Shown: positions 8,182-17,441, numbered from the stretch's first letter. The stretch is 64,000 nucleotides of DNA from Corynebacterium felinum (GCF_030408755.1 NZ_CP047209.1:3172026-3236025), one strand, 5' to 3'. The notes: generated from the letters alone by a model not told the origin. Numbers and translations are program-made.

Positions 8182-9933
8182 ATGAAACCGCTATTGTTTT
8201 CGTTGCTGCCAATGTGTAAAAACATGCTGTCGCGGCCTGAGTTGATTACAAAGGCCATGTGGATGTCCATTGTGATGGGTATTGCCGAGGCCATGTCGCT
8301 ATTTTTACTGGTTCCCGCAATTACTGCGCTGTCCACCCAAGAAAATGTGTGGGGGCTCAGTATCCAGGCGTGGGTGTATTGCGCGATTGTTTTGGGTGTG
8401 TGTTCTGGCGTGTTTGGGTATTTCCAATTTCGTCATGGCTACGACACCGCCATGGATATGGTCAAAAACATTCACCGGAAGTTGGGCGATCAGATAGCGA
8501 AACTTCCCCTCGGCTGGTTCCATCAGGCCAAGGCTGGGCAGATTTCGCGCATGGTATCCTCCGAACTGCTGATGGTGGGGGAAGTTATCGCCCACCTGTT
8601 TTCCCCAATGATTAGTCGGATCACTGTCACCGTGGTGATCATGGTACTCACTTTGATCTGGGACTATCGTTTAGGGCTGATCTTGGTGGTGTCCACCCCT
8701 ATTTATCTGCTGTTCCTTTCCGCATCCGGCGCTTTGAGCCGGAAGGGCAAGAATATCGCGGAGCCGCGTGAACGCGAGCTTTCCGACCGTATTGTGGAAT
8801 TTACCCATAACCAGGCCACGTTGCGTTCGTGTGGGTTAAGTACGCACTATCCGCCTTTAGTTCAGGCTAACAAGCAGTGGCGCAAGGCCAAGTCTAAGGA
8901 GCTGTGGTTTGAGATTGCAGGCAATATTGTCGGTGGTGTGCTCACCCAGATCGTGGTGATTTCGCTGATTATTGTTGCAGCTCGGCTGGCCATTACCGGC
9001 AGCTTAGATCCTCTTGTGACTGTAGCCTATATCGGTTTGGCACTGCGCTATGCCCAGGTGTTGATGGCGCTCACGGAAGCCTCGGTGGGGTTGGAAACAC
9101 GTCGCCCACTGTTAGAAGCTATCAATGAGATCCTTGATGCCTGCCCGTTGCCGGAGCCGGTAAACTCAGTGCCTATGCCTACTCCTGGCACGGTGGAATT
9201 GGTGGATGTGTGCTTTGGGTACCAGCCGGATAAACCCGTTTTACGCAATGTGAGTTTTACTGCTGGTGCGCATCAAATGGTGGCGCTGGTGGGTCCCTCG
9301 GGCTGTGGCAAAACAACTGTTGCCAGGCTCATTAGTCGTTTCTACGAGGTCGATTCCGGCTGCGTGAAGGTCGGTGGGGTCGATGTTCGGGAATTAACCA
9401 GTAGTGATTTGATGCGGCAGTTATCCATGGTGTTCCAGGATGTGTACCTGTTTGACGATACGTTGCGTAACAACATCATGATTGGTAATCCACAGGCAAC
9501 GGAGGATGAGATTTATGAGGCTGCGCGTCTCGCTGGGGTCAGTGAGATTGTAGCGAGGTTGCCGCAGGGCTGGAACACCCCAGTGGGCGAGGGCGGAAAG
9601 AGTTTGAGCGGTGGCGAGCGGCAACGTGTTGCGATTGCGCGCGCTTTGCTCAAACAAGCCCCGATTGTGCTTCTCGACGAGGCGACCAGCGCCCTGGATC
9701 CGGAAAATGAAGCGAACGTGGTGGCCGCCGTCGATAAGCTTCGCGAGCATGCCACTATCATTGTGATTGCACACAAACTACACACCATTGCACAGGCCGA
9801 TCTCATTGTTTCGCTGAGTGCTGAGGGCACTGTGGAAGATGTGGGAACCCACGAAGATTTGTTTTCACGGGGTGGTACGTATCGTAGTTTCTGGGATAAA
9901 CGTTCCCAAGCGCAAGGTTGGCGACTAACCTAA
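8182..9933 (+). CDS. Exporter-type ABC half-transporter, YbtQ/IrtB-like
   Basis: A 583-residue fusion of a membrane domain (roughly residues 1-320) and an ABC ATPase. Walker A is GPSGCGKTT, the signature LSGGERQR and Walker B IVLLDEATSALD, followed by an H-loop VIAHKLHTI, so all ATPase motifs are canonical. The start ATG follows the stop of the interrupted partner directly (TAA-ATG) with GAGGAGAA 8 nt upstream. Heterodimers with one degenerate site and one canonical site are common among exporter-fold transporters, including siderophore importers of the YbtPQ/IrtAB type. Its partner is disrupted by the IS, so transport is probably lost unless it can homodimerise or the truncated partner is made. 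Confidence 0.83.
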   Translation: MKPLLFSLLPMCKNMLSRPELITKAMWMSIVMGIAEAMSLFLLVPAITALSTQENVWGLSIQAWVYCAIVLGVCSGVFGYFQFRHGYDTAMDMVKNIHRKLGDQIAKLPLGWFHQAKAGQISRMVSSELLMVGEVIAHLFSPMISRITVTVVIMVLTLIWDYRLGLILVVSTPIYLLFLSASGALSRKGKNIAEPRERELSDRIVEFTHNQATLRSCGLSTHYPPLVQANKQWRKAKSKELWFEIAGNIVGGVLTQIVVISLIIVAARLAITGSLDPLVTVAYIGLALRYAQVLMALTEASVGLETRRPLLEAINEILDACPLPEPVNSVPMPTPGTVELVDVCFGYQPDKPVLRNVSFTAGAHQMVALVGPSGCGKTTVARLISRFYEVDSGCVKVGGVDVRELTSSDLMRQLSMVFQDVYLFDDTLRNNIMIGNPQATEDEIYEAARLAGVSEIVARLPQGWNTPVGEGGKSLSGGERQRVAIARALLKQAPIVLLDEATSALDPENEANVVAAVDKLREHATIIVIAHKLHTIAQADLIVSLSAEGTVEDVGTHEDLFSRGGTYRSFWDKRSQAQGWRLT

Positions 9934-9938
9934 TATCT

Positions 9939-10598
9939 ATGATGGCTCAGCGTAGGGGTCGCAAAACTGGCCCGAAACCGAAGTTTAGTAGACAAGACGT
10001 GATTGATGCAGCCTTCCGTGTTGGTGTCGATGATTTCACCCTTGCAGAGGTAGCGAAAGAACTCTCCGTTGCCCCTTCAGCGGTGTACCGCCTTTTCGAC
10101 AGCCGCGATGCGCTCGTGCATAGCTGCATGAAACAAGCCGCCGAGGAATTAGCCCAACCTGTCAAAGAGGGAACTAACTGGAAAGATGCGCTCATGCTGT
10201 GGGCGACGCGCTGCTGGGACTTGTGCGAAAAATACCCCGGCCTTGCCTTAACTATCCTGCGCCACCCCAGCGCCATTGTGTATCTCGAAGAATATTTCAA
10301 CTATTTTGTCCCCTTCCTTGTCAAGGCAGGGCTGAAGCAAGACGACGCCATGCTTGCCCTCGATTTCATTAGTGATACAGTACTGACCACGCATGTATCT
10401 GTTACCGCAATGAAAACAGCGAACGCCCAAGGACAGAGTGAACTTGATTTCCTTTTCGCCCACACCAGCGAAAACGCTGTGATCCGCCCCGATGAATCGT
10501 GGGCACAGCGCGGCTTTCTGGATCGCAAACTAAGCCTCATCATTGAAGGTTTGGCCGTCCACAGCCCCATCCCTGAAACATCAAGCACCACACTGTAA
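9939..10598 (+). CDS. TetR-family transcriptional regulator
   Basis: Probable DNA-binding repressor of the preceding transport cluster. After a basic lead (QRRGRKTGPKPKFSRQDVIDAAFRVG) comes a helix-turn-helix, FTLAEVAKELSVAPSAVYRLFDSRDALV, matching the TetR N-terminal domain with the usual Y-x-x-F recognition-helix end. The remaining ~140 residues are helical with no recognisable ligand motif. Two adjacent ATG codons (9939, 9942) follow the transporter stop by 5-8 nt; an in-frame codon at 9918 would overlap the upstream gene and looks less likely. It is the last gene of the same-strand series. Confidence 0.8.
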   Translation: MMAQRRGRKTGPKPKFSRQDVIDAAFRVGVDDFTLAEVAKELSVAPSAVYRLFDSRDALVHSCMKQAAEELAQPVKEGTNWKDALMLWATRCWDLCEKYPGLALTILRHPSAIVYLEEYFNYFVPFLVKAGLKQDDAMLALDFISDTVLTTHVSVTAMKTANAQGQSELDFLFAHTSENAVIRPDESWAQRGFLDRKLSLIIEGLAVHSPIPETSSTTL

Positions 10599-10629
10599 CC
10601 TCAGTATTTTTTACCCACCACACCATACT

Positions 10630-10681
10630 CCCCACCGTGCTCACAACCTCACTACCACAGGTTTTATTCCACACGGTGGGG
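10630..10681. terminator. Nested inverted repeat after the TetR gene
   Basis: CCCCACCGTG (10630-10639) pairs perfectly with CACGGTGGGG (10672-10681). The loop contains a second 5-bp repeat, AACCT/AGGTT. There is no T-tract on either side, so it is a weak candidate for a bidirectional terminator between the convergent genes at 10598 and 10970, or a small repeat element. Confidence 0.4.
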
Positions 10682-10759
10682 AATGTGGACTATACACCCA
10701 TTGAGCTAGAGCCGTTGCCCCAAAAAACGCGCACCTATCAATGCGCACTGATTGATTGA

Positions 10760-10847
10760 AAATTAATAGTTAGAGTTTCAGCACAGAAGGCAAAAATTGA
10801 CCTGCGGTTTTGCAAGTAGCACTCGCTCTATCTCTAACTGATAATTT
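10760..10847. repeat. 88-nt hairpin-bounded intergenic element, copy A
   Basis: Left arm 10760-10775 and right arm 10832-10847 pair at 14 of 16 positions (inner part AGTTAGAG/CTCTAACT). They enclose a 56-nt core (10776-10831) that begins TTTCAGCACA, contains AATTGACCTGCGGTTTT and ends GCTCTAT. A second copy with the same three lengths lies at 48636-48723. The cores match at 49 of 56 positions whereas the arms differ between copies yet stay self-complementary. The core has an internal hairpin around ACCTGC-GGTTTT. It lies between the 3' ends of two convergent genes. No known family is recognised. Confidence 0.75.
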
Positions 10848-10969
10848 CCACGCACCTTACACAGCGTGCACACAGCATGCCAGTTCGGGGGTCAATTACT
10901 CACAACAATTATTCCTCGCCCTAATGAGCAAGCCCACTACAACCCTCATAAACCCGTGAGCTGGGCTGT

Positions 10970-11782
10970 TTAGAACAACAGGGAAAACTGTTCACCCACC
11001 TTGGTGTCCACCTGCTTTTCCACGTCCAGCAAGGTGCGAGAAATCTTTGGCTTACGCCCAGGTTTGGTCACCTGCACCTGCTCAATACGGCACGCCAACT
11101 GCAGATGCTGGTCGCTTTTCATCGTGGCAAGCAGCTCTTGGACGCGGCGGACAAGCTCCTCCGTGGCACTGACCGCTTGGGAAGTTCCGTTCATCATTAA
11201 GAACACGGTGTCGGAGGAATCTTTGAAACCATCAAACAAGAATGTGTCTTCCACAATTGTTGTGAGCACTTTTTCTTCCCGAAACTGTGCCACCAGGCTC
11301 TCCGCATGCACACAATTGCCCACATAGTGACGGGTTTCCATGCCCCGCTGCTGTACTTGAACGTGGAAGGCATTGCGCTTTTTCTGCAGTACCCGCGCCG
11401 CGTTCGCGGTGGCTTGCTGCGCCTGGTGCGGCAGATTTTCCAACTGTGTACCTTCCCCAAAAAGCGTGGAGAGCACTTGGCATAATGCCGTGTCGTCGGC
11501 ATCGCGCACCGCAAAATCAAGCTCAATGTCATTCGGGCGCTTTGGCCGTGGGGCAGCTGCCAAACTAAAACCAGTGGCGGTAGGAGTAAGCACCAGTGGG
11601 CGACCACAGTTACGCGCCACCCCCGACTTCGCCGCGAAAGCCTTCGCCGTGGCAGTGGTGGCTTGGGAAATATTTGTCACCAGCACCGCGAAATCACGGG
11701 CATTCATGGGTCGGCCATTATCGGTGGTGAAAACGGCTTCGGCACGCTCATGCTCAGGGGGCATAGGAGCTGTTGCGGTCAT
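10970..11782 (-). CDS. Hypothetical protein, 270 residues
   Basis: I do not recognise the family. Start ATG 11782-11780 has GGAG 8 nt upstream; the frame is open further left but without a better start. The product is soluble-looking, with no signal peptide or membrane segment. It begins TATAPMPPEHERAEAVF and has an Ala-rich helical centre (HQAQQATANAARVLQKKR) and a charged C-terminal part (VTKPGRKPKISRTLLDVEKQ) ending in FSLLF. It is a single gene, convergent with the TetR gene and upstream of the hrtBA genes on the same strand. Confidence 0.7.
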   Translation of the reverse strand: MTATAPMPPEHERAEAVFTTDNGRPMNARDFAVLVTNISQATTATAKAFAAKSGVARNCGRPLVLTPTATGFSLAAAPRPKRPNDIELDFAVRDADDTALCQVLSTLFGEGTQLENLPHQAQQATANAARVLQKKRNAFHVQVQQRGMETRHYVGNCVHAESLVAQFREEKVLTTIVEDTFLFDGFKDSSDTVFLMMNGTSQAVSATEELVRRVQELLATMKSDQHLQLACRIEQVQVTKPGRKPKISRTLLDVEKQVDTKVGEQFSLLF

Positions 11783-12026
11783 GAAAAATCTCCGTTTCAC
11801 CTTAAAAACTGTGACACGCTTTCCTCGAGCCCCTCTAATTCGTCCTCTTTGATCAATCAGCAAAAGATAGACACATACATAAAGAAAGGGAAGAAAGCTA
11901 CTGAACGCACTAATTTTACTTCCCTTTGCCACCTTCAACAATCACAACACCCCTCTTATCTGACCGCGCATACACACATGCACGGTCACAGAAAAGGGGA
12001 GCGGAATCGAAACGAGAAAAACCGCA

Positions 12027-12740
12027 TTACTTCAGCTGCGCATGGGTGGGATCAAGCAGACGCCCATCCCGCATTTCCAGCACCTGATCCACCAACTCCA
12101 ACTGGCTCCGATCATGAGTGACCATCAGCGTAGCCAAAGAAAACTCGTGGGTAACAGCACGCAATAGTTCCACAATCTCCACCGACAAACGGTGATCCAA
12201 GGCCGACGTAGGCTCATCAGCAAGCAGCAGCGAAGGATTACCCATCAACGCACGCGCAATATTCACACGCTGACGCTGACCACCAGAAAGCTGACTCATC
12301 GAACGCGAACCAAAACCACCAAGACCCACCTGCTCCAACAGCTCCTCGGCACGCACCCGGCGCGCCTTTAAGGCTTTGCCGCGCAGGCCACGGATGTGGT
12401 CGGTGATGAGTAGTTGTTCGGCGGCGGTCAGTGAGCCCAGCAGGTTAGGGGATTGGAAGACAATGCCGATGTTGTGGGCGCGCAGGTGGGCGGCCTGGTC
12501 TTCGGTGATGGTGGTGATGTCGTTGCCTTCAAAGGTGACCGTGCCGCTCGTGGGTGTGGTGAGGGTGGCGGCAACGGAGAGGAGGGTGGATTTACCGGAA
12601 CCGGATTCGCCCACAAGCGCGGTCATGGTTGTGGGGTACAGCTGCACATTGGCCTTATTGAGGGCGATTACTTCGCTGTGTCCGTCGGGGTAAACCACGC
12701 TGGTGTTGGTCAGTTCAAGAACGGGTGTGGGGGTAGTCAT
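12027..12740 (-). CDS. hrtA: Haem exporter ATPase HrtA (MacB/LolD-type)
   Basis: ATPase of the HrtAB system that protects against haem toxicity by removing haem from the membrane. The 237-residue ABC protein has Walker A GESGSGKSTL, signature LSGGQRQRVNIARAL, Walker B LLLADEPTSALD and the H-loop MVTHDRSQL. This is the LolD/MacB-type ATPase layout. It lies 59 nt downstream of the permease hrtB on the same strand, and the pair is divergent from a sensor kinase/regulator pair, the known corynebacterial hrtBA-chrSA arrangement. ATG 12740 is preferred; GTG 12749 is a possible earlier start. Confidence 0.85.
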   Translation of the reverse strand: MTTPTPVLELTNTSVVYPDGHSEVIALNKANVQLYPTTMTALVGESGSGKSTLLSVAATLTTPTSGTVTFEGNDITTITEDQAAHLRAHNIGIVFQSPNLLGSLTAAEQLLITDHIRGLRGKALKARRVRAEELLEQVGLGGFGSRSMSQLSGGQRQRVNIARALMGNPSLLLADEPTSALDHRLSVEIVELLRAVTHEFSLATLMVTHDRSQLELVDQVLEMRDGRLLDPTHAQLK

Positions 12741-12799
12741 GGTGTGCACGGCTTTCTGGAGAAAAGTGGGAGGGGGTTACAAAGGGGTGGTTGGAGGTG

Positions 12800-13885
12800 T
12801 TATTGGGCTGCGCCGAGTGCAAGTAGGGGGTTGACCTTTGATACTGTGCGTACTGCAATGAGCGAGCCAATAAGCCCAAGGATGAACACACCTACTGCGG
12901 GAGCGGCTACGGTTTGCCAGTCGCTGTGGAAAGGAACTGTGCCGGTGGATTGCACTGCCCAACCCGCAGCCCACCCCAATACAGCCCCGAGGAAACTGCC
13001 CACGCCGAGGATGATCGCGGACTGGGTGAGGGCGTCGATAAGCACATACCTGCGGCTGGCGCCGATCGCCCGCAGCACCGCAATATCGCGGGTGCGCTGC
13101 ATTGTCCACACGGTCAGGAAAGAAATCGTCACCAGTGCCGAAATCGCATACAAAAAGCCTTGCATCGACCGCAACGAACCTTGCTCCGATGAGTATGCGG
13201 CAAGCCCGGCGAATGAACCCTTCAACCCCGTGACCACAGAATGCTCAGGCACATCAAGATCACCAGCATGGGAATCCACCGTCAACAACACCACAGTGCC
13301 CAGTGCCGACGTGTGCGCAGCCTGCTGCCAGGTGTGCGTATCTACCCACGCCACTGGCGAGTGCGAATAGTAGTTACTCACCGCGCCCTCAGGGGCATCA
13401 ACCACACCCACAACAGACGCTTCTTGGCCGCCAAGAGTGATCACATCACCTGTTCCCACCTGCAATTTCCGCGCGAGTTCAGCTGATAGCACCGCGCCAT
13501 CGCCCACAGTGCCGCCTGCAAACTCAGTACCCTCAGGGAGTGCTAAAAGTGCGCCGGGTTCAGCTGCATGCTCGGATTCGAGGCGGGTTTGGGATACGCC
13601 CAGTGGGATTGCCTTTTCAACACCTTCCACCGCACGCCAGGAGTTCAGGGCTTCGTCGCTGACTGCGGAGTTTGTAAACGACACCTCAGGTTCACTGGTG
13701 CTACTTGGGCTAACGAACGCTATTTTGTCGGGGTTTAAGGATTCCAACGCACCGGTGTTTTGCTTCCCTAAACCGTTCGTCAGCCCGGTAAGCATGACGA
13801 TCAGCAGCGTAATCAGCACGGTGACACTGCCGATGAGCGCAAACCTAGAGCCGGCTTTGCGGATTTCTCGGATACTTAAAAACAT
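12800..13885 (-). CDS. hrtB: Haem exporter permease HrtB (FtsX/MacB-like)
   Basis: Membrane partner of HrtA. The 361-residue protein has an N-terminal membrane helix (RFALIGSVTVLITLLIVMLTG), a large extracytoplasmic domain of about 200 residues, then three C-terminal membrane segments (LYAISALVTISFLTVWTM, SAIILGVGSFLGAVLGWAAG, APAVGVFILGLIGSLIAV). The cytoplasmic RTRDIAVLRAIGASRRYVLIDAL loop is the FtsX/MacB coupling signature. Start ATG 13885-13883 has GAGGT 8 nt upstream; the frame is open further but upstream codons have no ribosome-binding site. Expression is probably activated by ChrA from the divergent intergenic region. Confidence 0.87.
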   Translation of the reverse strand: MFLSIREIRKAGSRFALIGSVTVLITLLIVMLTGLTNGLGKQNTGALESLNPDKIAFVSPSSTSEPEVSFTNSAVSDEALNSWRAVEGVEKAIPLGVSQTRLESEHAAEPGALLALPEGTEFAGGTVGDGAVLSAELARKLQVGTGDVITLGGQEASVVGVVDAPEGAVSNYYSHSPVAWVDTHTWQQAAHTSALGTVVLLTVDSHAGDLDVPEHSVVTGLKGSFAGLAAYSSEQGSLRSMQGFLYAISALVTISFLTVWTMQRTRDIAVLRAIGASRRYVLIDALTQSAIILGVGSFLGAVLGWAAGWAVQSTGTVPFHSDWQTVAAPAVGVFILGLIGSLIAVRTVSKVNPLLALGAAQ

Positions 13886-14088
13886 CTTTTTACCTCGTCT
13901 TTTCTTTAGTCTCCACGCCTGGGATGGTGGCGCATAGGCCGATGATGTCATGCACGTGTTCGCACAGGTGCCTGCGCTTTTATGCTGTGCTGGTGTACCT
14001 GTTAGCGTGGTTGTTCCTCATAATCTCTATTCAACCCCTGCCACAGGGGTGTTTACATCGGCTAAGCGCCCGAAACTCCACTCAACCG

Positions 14089-14113
14089 GTTGGTTGATGA
14101 AGTATCAACCAAC
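14089..14113. promoter_or_regulatory. Perfect 10-bp inverted repeat between hrtB and chrS, candidate ChrA operator
   Basis: GTTGGTTGAT and ATCAACCAAC are separated by 5 nt, in the 376-nt divergent gap between hrtB (start 13885) and chrS (start 14262). NarL-type regulators such as ChrA bind inverted repeats, and this is the best one in the gap. No T-tract follows, so a terminator is unlikely. Confidence 0.45.
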
Positions 14114-14261
14114 TGCCTTTGTGTGGTCGTGGGCACTACAGTAGGAATCATCTTTTCTTAGATGCCCTGAACCGCTCGTGGCGATCCCCACTGGCTTCAT
14201 TCACCTTCACCAACCTGACGTAATCTTCCTTAACTTCCTTCTTTGCACTGAAAGCACAGCG

Positions 14262-15578
14262 ATGACCCCACGCCCCAACGCACACTCCACCACATCACCG
14301 CCTGCCGATACCGGCTCTGGCCTGCACCACATCTTGGTCATGCTGCGGGTCAGCCTGCACGTCACCTTCGCATTCTTGCTCAGTGTCGCACTCATCCAAG
14401 CTCTCGCCGCCCGCGAATTCTCCTTTACCCAACCCGGCACCCTCGGCATCGTCGTGTTCACCGCCTTGCTCGCAGGCATCTACCTGGTGGGCACAACATG
14501 GGAAAACCGCAGCCTGGCCAGCCAAGCCAAGCTTGGTAGCCAGCTCAGCAGCACCACCAGTTCCGCTCCTCGCCGCCTCACTACTGTCTGGCTCGCAGCA
14601 GTGAGCATCGTGTGGGTCGCCCTCGTGGCGCTCTCGCCCTCCTTCGTGTGGCTTCTGTTCCCCCTCGCCTTTCTCTACCTGCACATCCTCCCCTTGGGTG
14701 TGTCCATTTTTGCGGTGATCTTCGGCTGGGGTGTTGCAGGTATCCTCCCCGCGCTCACACACCCCGAATCCTGGTCCTTGGCACACGTCATCGGCCCTGG
14801 TATCGGTTCTGTGTTCGCCACCGCCGTGTATTTCCTTTACCGTGCGCTGGGTCGCGAGATCGACCACCACGCGCAGATTGCCCAGCAGTTGCGCGCCGCC
14901 CAGGCCGAGCTGGCAGAATCTGAGCACCAGGCAGGCAGGTTGGAGGAGCGAGAGCGACTCAGCCGCGAAATCCACGACACTGTCGCCCAAGGCTTAAGCT
15001 CCATTGTGCTGTTGGCGCGTGCCGCCCAAGCGCAGCTTTCCTCCGGCACTACCGACGCCGTTGCCGAACAGTTGAAGGTGATCGCACGCCAGGGCCAGGC
15101 GTCGTTAAGCGAAGCTCGCCGTTTCGTGCGCGACCTCGCCTCCCCCGACCTCGGCGACCCCCTTCCGCGCGCCTTGGAGCGCATCATCGACCGCGCCCAA
15201 GAACGCGATACTGCGCTGGGCATTGCCCGCACATTCACGCTCGAAGTCACAGGCGACGCCAATCTTGTGCCGGAGCCGGTGTCGCGGGCGATTGTGCGCA
15301 CCGTGCAGGAGGCGATCAGCAACATTCATAAGCACTCCAACGCCACCAAAGCTGTGATTACCGTAAGCATTTGGGAAGATGAAGTGCTCATCGATGTGAT
15401 GGACAACGGCACCCTCGACACCGACACCCACAACCCCAACTTTGGCTTCGGGCTGAGCGGGATGCGCCAACGCATCGTAGACCTGAATGGAACTTTCGCA
15501 ATAGAATTTGGGGTACACGATCACACCTCCGTGTCCATCAATTGCAAAATCCCCCTAACAAGCAGGAGAGATGACTAA
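14262..15578 (+). CDS. chrS: Haem-responsive sensor histidine kinase ChrS
   Basis: Sensor kinase of the ChrSA system that responds to haem. The N-terminal half of the 438-residue protein has about six hydrophobic segments, starting with LHVTFAFLLSVALIQALAA. A linker coiled-coil (QLRAAQAELAESEHQAGRLEERERLSR) leads to the HisKA_3 box REIHDTVAQGLSSIVLLARAA with the phosphoacceptor His at residue 238. The HATPase part has AISNIHKHSNATKA (N-box) and FGLSGMRQRI. It overlaps the response regulator by 8 nt and is divergent from hrtBA. The paralogous HrrS is the main alternative, but adjacency to hrtBA favours ChrS. Confidence 0.85.
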   Translation: MTPRPNAHSTTSPPADTGSGLHHILVMLRVSLHVTFAFLLSVALIQALAAREFSFTQPGTLGIVVFTALLAGIYLVGTTWENRSLASQAKLGSQLSSTTSSAPRRLTTVWLAAVSIVWVALVALSPSFVWLLFPLAFLYLHILPLGVSIFAVIFGWGVAGILPALTHPESWSLAHVIGPGIGSVFATAVYFLYRALGREIDHHAQIAQQLRAAQAELAESEHQAGRLEERERLSREIHDTVAQGLSSIVLLARAAQAQLSSGTTDAVAEQLKVIARQGQASLSEARRFVRDLASPDLGDPLPRALERIIDRAQERDTALGIARTFTLEVTGDANLVPEPVSRAIVRTVQEAISNIHKHSNATKAVITVSIWEDEVLIDVMDNGTLDTDTHNPNFGFGLSGMRQRIVDLNGTFAIEFGVHDHTSVSINCKIPLTSRRDD

Positions 15579-16206
15579 AGTGAGCACCGAAATCCGCGTC
15601 ATGCTTATCGACGACCACCCAGTAGTGCGGGCCGGCTTACGCGCCATCTTAGACAGCTTCGACGACATCATCGTCGCCGCCGAAGCCAGCTCCGGGCAGG
15701 GGATCACCGCCGCCAGCCTTGCTGAGAAAAACATTGATGTTGTTGTTTCCGACATCCAAATGCCCGACGTCGACGGCATCAGCCTCACCAAAACACTCAG
15801 CGCCGACAAATCCGCCCCACCCGTGCTCATCCTCACCACCTACGACACCGAAGCCGACATCGTCGCCGCCATCGAAGCCGGCGCACTCGGCTACCTGCTC
15901 AAAGACGCCCCCGAAAAAGCGCTTCACGACGCCGTCATCGCCACCGCGAAAGGCGAACGCACCCTCTCACCCGAGGTTGCAAAAGCACTGATGAACCGCA
16001 TCAGCCAACCCCACGCCTCACTCTCCGGGCGCGAGATTGAGATTTTGCGCGCCCTCGAATCAGGGGCAACCAACCGACAACTCGCCGCGCAACTCTTCAT
16101 CTCCGAAGCCACCGTCAAAACCCATCTCGTGCACATCTACTCCAAACTGGGCGTCGATAACCGCACCGCCGCCATTACCACCGCGCGGCAGCAAAAACTC
16201 ATCTAA
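15571..16206 (+). CDS. chrA: Response regulator ChrA (NarL/LuxR type)
   Basis: DNA-binding partner of ChrS; phosphorylated ChrA activates hrtBA in corynebacteria. The 211-residue protein has a receiver domain with the acidic pair DD at 14-15, phosphoacceptor Asp61 in DVVVSDIQMPDVDG, and the conserved Lys in LLKDAPEKAL. The C-terminal LuxR helix-turn-helix reads LSGREIEILRALESGATNRQLA followed by LFISEATVKTHLVHIYSKLGV. The ATG overlaps the chrS stop; a GTG at 15580 is an alternative. Its stop codon overlaps that of the convergent Fic gene by 3 nt, leaving no room for a terminator between them. Confidence 0.87.
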   Translation: MTKVSTEIRVMLIDDHPVVRAGLRAILDSFDDIIVAAEASSGQGITAASLAEKNIDVVVSDIQMPDVDGISLTKTLSADKSAPPVLILTTYDTEADIVAAIEAGALGYLLKDAPEKALHDAVIATAKGERTLSPEVAKALMNRISQPHASLSGREIEILRALESGATNRQLAAQLFISEATVKTHLVHIYSKLGVDNRTAAITTARQQKLI

Positions 16207-17441
16207 ATCCCCAGCATCTTACAACCAGCGTCACTGAGCGAATACCGCTTCGGTCGCGTCGACGTTTCAGAAATAAGCCCACGCTCAGCAAGCTGACGTA
16301 AATATCTTCGTGTTTGCGTAGGGCTTTTTTCTCTCCATCGAGCAAGCTCCATCCGCGTCACCCCATCACCTAAACCACAAATTTCCACTTCGGCGACCAC
16401 CGACAACACTAGAGCAAGATTTTTCTCCATCCGCCGATCACCTACCTGTGCCTCTTCTATCTTCTGCAGCACAGTGGTCAGTTGCTGTATCAAGACGTGC
16501 AGCTGCCCAATAACGCGCAGTTGTGCCCTGTGCACAAACTCTAGAAGTGTAGCTATAAATTCTGTTGCATCCCCCCGATTGTCTGGCTTTTCCACCTGCT
16601 CAAACGCGTTAAAATATTCCTCTTTCTGCTCATAAATAACAGTGGAAAGCGTCAACGCAACCAGTGGTGAGCAAATTTTGCTTAAGCTCAAACCCAACAG
16701 AAACCGACCACAACGCCCATTGCCGTCATAGAACGGGTGCGCATACTCGAACATGAAGTGACTTATCAATGCATTAATAAGTTGCGGGTTGTTCTCATCA
16801 TGCAGGGTAGCCAGCATCATTTCTACTGCCTCAATGATCTTTTCCTCAGGCTCAATGCCACGATGAATCTCACCACGGGCAGGCGAAAAGACACTCACCT
16901 GTTGTGCGCGAAAAAGCGTGCCATCTAAGGCATCAGCTTGATCAATCTCACCTTCCAAGAATTGCAAGTAGAGATCTTTGAGCTGCTGGGCACTACTAGG
17001 AATATCCAGCGTGCCATCCCCTAATCGATGGAAAAGTCGTGCTGCGTGTTGAAAACGCACACTCTTTGCCCCCTGCGGCTTTTCAAGGCGTGCAAGTGCA
17101 ACTGCCAGCTCTGTGTGCGTTGAGGGCACCTGTTCAATAGCATTTGTGTCCACCACCTCATTGGCAATCAGTCGCAGCATATAATGCCTTCGTGCAACAG
17201 GTGAAAGTCGCAGATACAACGTCGCAATCAACAGTTCATTGTGATAGATCTTTTCCATCATGCCCACAATCGGAACTGTGAGTTCACACCACAATGGCCA
17301 TTCGGTTTGATTTCTGAAATCCCGAATCGGAAAATCCCACCTGATGCTTGTACCAGAAGTAATCCGCGCCCGATAAAGCTCATCAGCACGAGCTTGGTCA
17401 CTGGCATGAAACTTTGCCTTGAGGCTGCGATATTGAGCCAT
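16203..17441 (-). CDS. Fic-family protein with C-terminal winged helix
   Basis: Probable adenylyltransferase (AMPylator). The Fic core motif HPFYDGNGRCGR is complete at residues 235-246, with the catalytic His first. Upstream, NEVVDTNAIEQV resembles the class II inhibitory helix (S/T-x3-E: T-NAI-E), which would make the enzyme self-restrained. The C-terminal ~80 residues (VTRMELARWREKSPTQTRRYLRQLAERGLI) look like a winged helix, as in Fic proteins that regulate their own gene. The ATG at 17441 is chosen after GGTGAG; a TTG at 17525 would add 28 residues but would place two operator-like repeats inside the gene. The target is unknown. Confidence 0.82.
   Translation of the reverse strand: MAQYRSLKAKFHASDQARADELYRARITSGTSIRWDFPIRDFRNQTEWPLWCELTVPIVGMMEKIYHNELLIATLYLRLSPVARRHYMLRLIANEVVDTNAIEQVPSTHTELAVALARLEKPQGAKSVRFQHAARLFHRLGDGTLDIPSSAQQLKDLYLQFLEGEIDQADALDGTLFRAQQVSVFSPARGEIHRGIEPEEKIIEAVEMMLATLHDENNPQLINALISHFMFEYAHPFYDGNGRCGRFLLGLSLSKICSPLVALTLSTVIYEQKEEYFNAFEQVEKPDNRGDATEFIATLLEFVHRAQLRVIGQLHVLIQQLTTVLQKIEEAQVGDRRMEKNLALVLSVVAEVEICGLGDGVTRMELARWREKSPTQTRRYLRQLAERGLISETSTRPKRYSLSDAGCKMLGI

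Noticed and set aside
10630..10847. CRISPR array possibility because of repeats in the TetR-downstream gap
   Set aside because: There is a single element plus one inverted repeat, no regular direct repeats and no cas genes in the window.
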